Part shown: piece by piece, positions 60,375 to 64,000 of the stretch
How the letters are laid out: each line of letters opens with the position of its first letter
How positions within the stretch are numbered: the stretch's first letter is position 1
NCBI GenBank assembly: GCA_001829185.1
Contig: MIAR01000036.1
Span: 41,148-105,147 of the forward strand
DNA length: 64,000 nucleotides
From: Spirochaetes bacterium GWB1_60_80
Lineage (GTDB): Bacteria > Spirochaetota > Spirochaetia > Treponematales > UBA12059
Direction: 5' to 3'
Translations under genes and position numbers: made by a program
The notes under the pieces: generated by a model
The model's database searches: none
What the model was told of the DNA's origin: nothing
Seen by the model: the letters and a program-made list of their open reading frames with translations, nothing else

Positions 60375-60977
60375 ATGAAGTTGACTCTCGGTTCGTTTCT
60401 GATCGGCCTCCTGATCGTGGCCATTCTGGCGGCCGGCGGCTTTTACGCCTACACGCGCCTGCAGGAGACGCACATCGTCAGCCTGGAAGACAGCATCGCC
60501 AATCTCCAGGCCGAGGTCGTCCCCTTACGCTTCATGATACTGTCCCGCCAAGCCGACAGCCTGACGGTGCGCATCCGTTTCTACAACCTGGCCGGCGAGG
60601 AGTTCGGCATGCTCGAGACTACCTTGCCTGGGCACGAGCTTTTCGTCGACTTCCTGGCCGCGCCGTACCGGGACAGCTGGTTGGCCTTTCCGGTTCTGCT
60701 GTTCACCGAAAGCATCGCGCCGGCTAACGGCATTGAACTCAAGACTATCGTCGCGCCGAACGGCCAGCCATTGACCTACTCAGGCGGGGCTTTCGGCGAG
60801 GCCGCCCTGGGCCAACTGGCCGAAGTCTATCAGGCGCTGCTGTCCGGCCAGCCGGTCAAGGGCGCCTTCGGCAACGCCGTGCACGACATCGCCGAACTGG
60901 AAACCTTCTCGCCCGGATTGGTTTACAAAGCCGTGATTCGCACCAAGGGCGGCATCGAAATCATCGAGGACAACTGA
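60375..60977 (+). CDS. Membrane-anchored protein of unknown function, paralogue of the next gene
   Basis: 200 residues from ATG 60375 with GAGGAG upstream; the open frame before it overlaps ligA. One N-terminal transmembrane helix (residues ~6-26) is followed by a periplasmic domain. Its strands IRFYNLAGEEFGMLETTLPG and FTESIAPANGIELKT align with LEFFDPSQGDQAVGRQDLTL and FSDQVAQANGIALNL of the following protein, so the two are paralogues. No family recognised. Located between ligA and argS, 26 bases ahead of its partner. Confidence 0.7.
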   Translation: MKLTLGSFLIGLLIVAILAAGGFYAYTRLQETHIVSLEDSIANLQAEVVPLRFMILSRQADSLTVRIRFYNLAGEEFGMLETTLPGHELFVDFLAAPYRDSWLAFPVLLFTESIAPANGIELKTIVAPNGQPLTYSGGAFGEAALGQLAEVYQALLSGQPVKGAFGNAVHDIAELETFSPGLVYKAVIRTKGGIEIIEDN

Positions 60978-61003
60978 CCACCCCACTTTCCAGGAGGATG
61001 CTG

Positions 61004-61909
61004 ATGGACGCCGAAATTTTCAAGGATATACTGCTGGCCTACGGCAAAGCCGTCGGGTTCCTGACCACCACCATTCCCGGCCTGACTATCGGCGGCCTAG
61101 CGCTGGCCGGCTTGTTCCTGTTCAGCGTCTGGCAGGCGGCCCGCAACCGCTCCCTGGCCTGTGCCGCTGCCGGGCAGAAACTCAAGGCTGGCGAGAGCGT
61201 CGCTATCGTCGGCCAGGAAATCTACCGCCTGCTGGTCGGCGCCTTCGCGGCCCTGCCGGCCCTGATAGCCGTGGTGGCCATCGCCGGCACCCTCTACGCG
61301 GTGTCGGACAGCCTGGCCCGCTTCGACGAGCTACGCCTGAATGCCGAGCGCATCAGCCAGCTCACCGCGGTGGTGCGCAACCTGGAGAAACGGCAGAAGG
61401 TCATCGACGTCCACGTGGCCTCAACCGCCAACGGTCAGGTCAGTCTGCAACTGGAGTTTTTCGATCCTTCTCAGGGCGACCAGGCGGTCGGGCGCCAAGA
61501 CCTGACGCTACCGGGTGCAACCATCTACTTTGACGCCCTCGTCTGCAACTTCGATTACGCCGAGATCGCGGCCGGACGCCGAGTCAACCTGGCCATCCCG
61601 TACCGCGTGTTTTCCGACCAGGTGGCCCAAGCCAACGGCATCGCCTTGAACCTGCGCGACGCCGAAGGCGTGCCGTACATGTATGCCCGCAGCGAGACCG
61701 ACGTTTACGGTATCGCGCCGGAAGCCTATCACGAGCGCCTGCGCGAATTGCTGCAGATCATGGACGACGAACGCAGCGCCCGGCTGACCGGCATCGTGCG
61801 CAGCGTCTACGGCAGCGCCGTCCACCGCCGCGTCGTTCCGGGCGAGCGATTCAGCATCTGGATCGAGCAAAGCGGCGGCCTGGTCATCAAGACACCGCGC
61901 GACTTTTAG
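61004..61909 (+). CDS. Membrane protein of unknown function, paralogue of the preceding gene
   Basis: 301 residues from ATG 61004, chosen because AGGAGG lies six bases upstream, whereas ATG 60998 is too close. Two transmembrane helices (~residues 22-42 and ~75-95) and then a region homologous to the periplasmic part of the 60375 product (conserved DLTLPG and QANGIAL). The C-terminus YGSAVHRRVVPGERFSIWIE parallels FGNAVHDIAELETFSPGL in the partner. Likely subunits of one envelope complex. Unknown role. Confidence 0.7.
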   Translation: MDAEIFKDILLAYGKAVGFLTTTIPGLTIGGLALAGLFLFSVWQAARNRSLACAAAGQKLKAGESVAIVGQEIYRLLVGAFAALPALIAVVAIAGTLYAVSDSLARFDELRLNAERISQLTAVVRNLEKRQKVIDVHVASTANGQVSLQLEFFDPSQGDQAVGRQDLTLPGATIYFDALVCNFDYAEIAAGRRVNLAIPYRVFSDQVAQANGIALNLRDAEGVPYMYARSETDVYGIAPEAYHERLRELLQIMDDERSARLTGIVRSVYGSAVHRRVVPGERFSIWIEQSGGLVIKTPRDF

Positions 61910-62049
61910 ATTTTAGCTCGACCAGGCCCGCCGCTCACTGTTCCGGCCGGCCAGCCAGCGGCTTCCCAACCCCGGATTGCCTCGCGAGCCGCTTTTGCGT
62001 TAAACTTTGGGCAATGACTGGCCGGTATGGCCGGTCGGGGAGGCTCAAC

Positions 62050-63795
62050 ATGACAGACATCCAGGCATTCTTGCAGCAAGCATTCAGCGCCGCCATCGAG
62101 CGGGCGCTCGGCACCGGCTTTGCCGGCACCGATCCAGTTGTCCGTTGTGCCAACGATTCTACCCATGGCGACTGGCAGGCCAACTTTGCCATGAGCCTGG
62201 CCAAACGCGCCGGCCGCCCGCCGCGCGCCATCGCCGAGGCCGTGGTGGCTGCCGTGGAGCTGGGTGGCATCGCCAGCTCGGTGGAGGTAGCCGGCCCCGG
62301 CTTCGTCAATATCCGCCTGACCGATGCCTTTCTCGAAACAATGATGGCTGAATTGGTGGCGGACCAACGCTGCGGCGTCTCAATTGCCGCTCACCGGGAT
62401 ATCGTCGCTATCGATTATTCCGCGCCTAACGTCGCCAAGGAGATGCATGTCGGTCATATCCGCTCCACGATCATCGGCGACGCCCTCAGCCGGGTGCTTG
62501 AATTCCTCGGCCACCAGGTGCTGCGCCGCAACCACCTGGGCGACTGGGGCACCCAGTTCGGCATGCTCATCGAACACGTCGTCGAGCTCGGCAAGACTAG
62601 CGGCCAACACCACGACATCGGCGACCTCAACGCCTTGTACCGGGAGTCCAAGGCCCGGTTCGACCTAGATCCCGACTTCGCCGAGCGCGCCCGGCATCGG
62701 GTAGTCGCCTTGCAGGCCGGTGAGCCTGACACCGTCGGCTTCTGGAAACAGCTTATCGTCGAGTCCAAGAAACACTTCGGCAAGATCTATGCCCAGCTCG
62801 GGGTGCGCTTGGCCGACGAAGACTATTTCGGAGAAAGTTTTTATAACAGCATGCTCGCCCCGGTCATGGATGAACTCGTCGCCGCCGGTGTGGCCGTGGA
62901 ATCGGAAGGCGCGGTCTGCGTCTTCCCTCCCGGCTTCAAAGGGCGCGACGGCGAGCCCGTGCCGCTGATCGTCCGCAAGGGCGACGGCGGCTATGGTTAT
63001 GACGCCACTGACTTGGCCGCGCTGCGCCATCGCATCCATGATTTGAAGGCCACGCGCCTGATCTATGTCGTCGGCGCTCCCCAGAAACAGCACTTCGACA
63101 TGATCTTCGCGGCTGGTAAAATGGCCGGCTGGCTCAAGGATGGTATCAGCGCCGAGCACGTCCCCTTCGGTTCCATCCTTGGCGAGGACGGCAAACCCTT
63201 CAAGACCAGGGCCGGCGACAACGTCAAGCTTACCGACCTGATCGACGAGGCGCTCCGGCGGGCACGCACTATTGTTACCGAGAAATCACCCAGCCTGGCC
63301 GAGACCGAGAAGGATGGCATCGCCTCGGCTATCGGCATCGGCGCCATCAAGTACGTCGATCTGTGCAATGACCGCATCAAGGATTATGTCTTCAGTTGGG
63401 ACCGCATGCTGGCCTTCGAGGGCAATACCGCGCCATACCTTCAGAACGCCTATGTCCGCATCCAAGGCATTTTCCGTAAGGCCGCCGAGGCTGGTGTCTC
63501 TATCGGCGCTGCGGCCATCAGGCTGGGCACGGCCGAAGAACGGGCCTTGGCCATGCAGATGCTCAAGCTGGGGGACGTGCTCGACCAAGTGTCGCGCAGC
63601 CTTGAGCCGCACCGCCTTTGTACCTGGCTGTATGACCTTGCCTCGATCTTCCACGGTTTTTACGAGAAGTGCCCGGTCATGAACGCCGAGAACGCCGCTA
63701 TCAAAGCCAGCCGCCTGGCATTGTGCCGCGAAGTTGGCCGCTGCCTGCAACTCGGCCTGTCGTTGCTCGGCATCGCTACCATCGACCAGATGTAA
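62050..63795 (+). CDS. argS: Arginine--tRNA ligase
   Basis: 581 residues from ATG 62050 with GGGGAGG upstream; the in-frame ATG 62014 lacks such a site. The class I HIGH motif is HVGH (residues 133-136) in APNVAKEMHVGHIRSTIIGD, followed by NHLGDWGTQFGML. The second signature is the ArgRS variant GKPFKTRAGDNVKLTDLI with no canonical KMSKS. The DALR anticodon-binding domain fills the end (NTAPYLQNAYVRIQGIFRKA). Like other ArgRS enzymes it needs tRNA-Arg for activation. Confidence 0.97.
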   Translation: MTDIQAFLQQAFSAAIERALGTGFAGTDPVVRCANDSTHGDWQANFAMSLAKRAGRPPRAIAEAVVAAVELGGIASSVEVAGPGFVNIRLTDAFLETMMAELVADQRCGVSIAAHRDIVAIDYSAPNVAKEMHVGHIRSTIIGDALSRVLEFLGHQVLRRNHLGDWGTQFGMLIEHVVELGKTSGQHHDIGDLNALYRESKARFDLDPDFAERARHRVVALQAGEPDTVGFWKQLIVESKKHFGKIYAQLGVRLADEDYFGESFYNSMLAPVMDELVAAGVAVESEGAVCVFPPGFKGRDGEPVPLIVRKGDGGYGYDATDLAALRHRIHDLKATRLIYVVGAPQKQHFDMIFAAGKMAGWLKDGISAEHVPFGSILGEDGKPFKTRAGDNVKLTDLIDEALRRARTIVTEKSPSLAETEKDGIASAIGIGAIKYVDLCNDRIKDYVFSWDRMLAFEGNTAPYLQNAYVRIQGIFRKAAEAGVSIGAAAIRLGTAEERALAMQMLKLGDVLDQVSRSLEPHRLCTWLYDLASIFHGFYEKCPVMNAENAAIKASRLALCREVGRCLQLGLSLLGIATIDQM

Positions 63796-63823
63796 GCAGT
63801 CAATAGGCGTCCGAAATGAAAAA

Positions 63824-63863
63824 GGGCGGCCTCGCCAGTACCGGCAGGGCCGCCCTCGTTTTT
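63824..63863 (+). terminator. Intrinsic terminator of argS
   Basis: GGGCGGCC (63824-63831) pairs with GGCCGCCC (63848-63855), followed by TCGTTTTT. A flanking A-run on the left means it may also work in the opposite direction. Confidence 0.85.
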
Positions 63864-63892
63864 CGGACCAATTTCATTTCCTGGGTATGCAC

Positions 63893-63921
63893 TTGACTAA
63901 GGTACATACCACCGGTAGTAT
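63893..63921 (+). promoter_or_regulatory. Promoter ahead of the edge transposase gene
   Basis: TTGACT (63893-63898), 17-base spacer, TAGTAT (63916-63921). ATG 63928 follows after six bases. Confidence 0.5.
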
Positions 63922-63927
63922 AGCTAG

Positions 63928-64000
63928 ATGGAAAAGTATCCGGCAGATCAACAAGCTTTCGAACAATTGATCAATTCGGAGGAATCCTGTCGTTCTTTTT
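63928..64000 (+). CDS. Start of an IS1595-type transposase (runs off the window)
   Basis: Only 24 codons are visible. They read MEKYPADQQAFEQLINSEES followed by CRSF. A short acidic helix of the form FxxxFxxEExCRxxL at the N-terminus is typical of IS1595-family transposases, just ahead of their zinc ribbon. The call rests on this short pattern alone. The rest, including the DDE core, is outside. Confidence 0.45.
   Translation, partial: MEKYPADQQAFEQLINSEESCRSF

Overview
The window most likely comes from a fairly GC-rich, motile spirochaete or close relative (inference). Supporting signs are a flagellar cluster flgN-flgK-flgL-fliW-csrA with a sigma-28-type promoter, a PUR-alpha protein like Borrelia BpuR, many lipoproteins and OmpA-type envelope proteins with loose lipoboxes, a truncated NADase-type glycan-binding gene, and PII-like/EIIA proteins. 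Core genes (valS end, deoC, era, ligA, argS, tRNA-Leu) show it is chromosomal.

Layout. 1-2155: valS end, a stand-alone Rel/SpoT-type hydrolase and deoC, then a tandem array of 65-bp units that encode hairpins. 2595-7508: an exported propeller/deacetylase-like protein, a small inverted-repeat element and a LonB-type protease. 7565-12402: an envelope gene run (FecR lipoprotein, substrate-binding/OmpA fusion, membrane-anchored VWA protein, XpaC-like protein), followed on the other strand by PUR-alpha and a phosphohexomutase. 15010-18508: an AT-richer accessory patch holding degenerate repeats, a lipoprotein gene behind a C9 tract, a small outer-membrane-type protein, a broken IS21-family istA and a headless glycan-binding gene. 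18509-22959: flagellar genes on the minus strand. 23091-33161: a P-loop/Asp23 fusion and several exported proteins, including a 1372-residue barrel/FlgD-repeat/OmpA protein, then a YmdB-type phosphodiesterase. 33319-35339: PII-like and EIIA proteins, tRNA-Leu, and an HTH-EIIA regulator.

35389-44853 is the most striking locus: a seven-gene operon for a membrane complex built like formate hydrogenlyase/hydrogenase-4. Its large subunit lacks the nickel-binding cysteines, and its small subunit is fused to the two-cluster ferredoxin. This matches the described class of energy-converting hydrogenase-related (Ehr) complexes and not a true hydrogenase. The HTH-EIIA gene sits directly upstream in the same direction. 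The nearby iorAB genes (51904-54383) make reduced ferredoxin from aryl-pyruvates, so a ferredoxin-linked ion-pumping role is plausible, but the electron partner cannot be read from the sequence.

44906-64000: an HD-GYP protein, KtrB/KtrA potassium uptake, a purine phosphoribosyltransferase, a chemotaxis receptor, iorAB and a zinc peptidase flanked by near-identical 81-bp direct repeats, era, a TrhA/hemolysin-III protein, ligA, two paralogous membrane-anchored proteins, argS, and the start of an IS1595-type transposase at the right edge. Several genes (ktrB, ligA, the chemotaxis receptor) have a -10 box only 6-8 bases before the start codon, which suggests leaderless transcripts.
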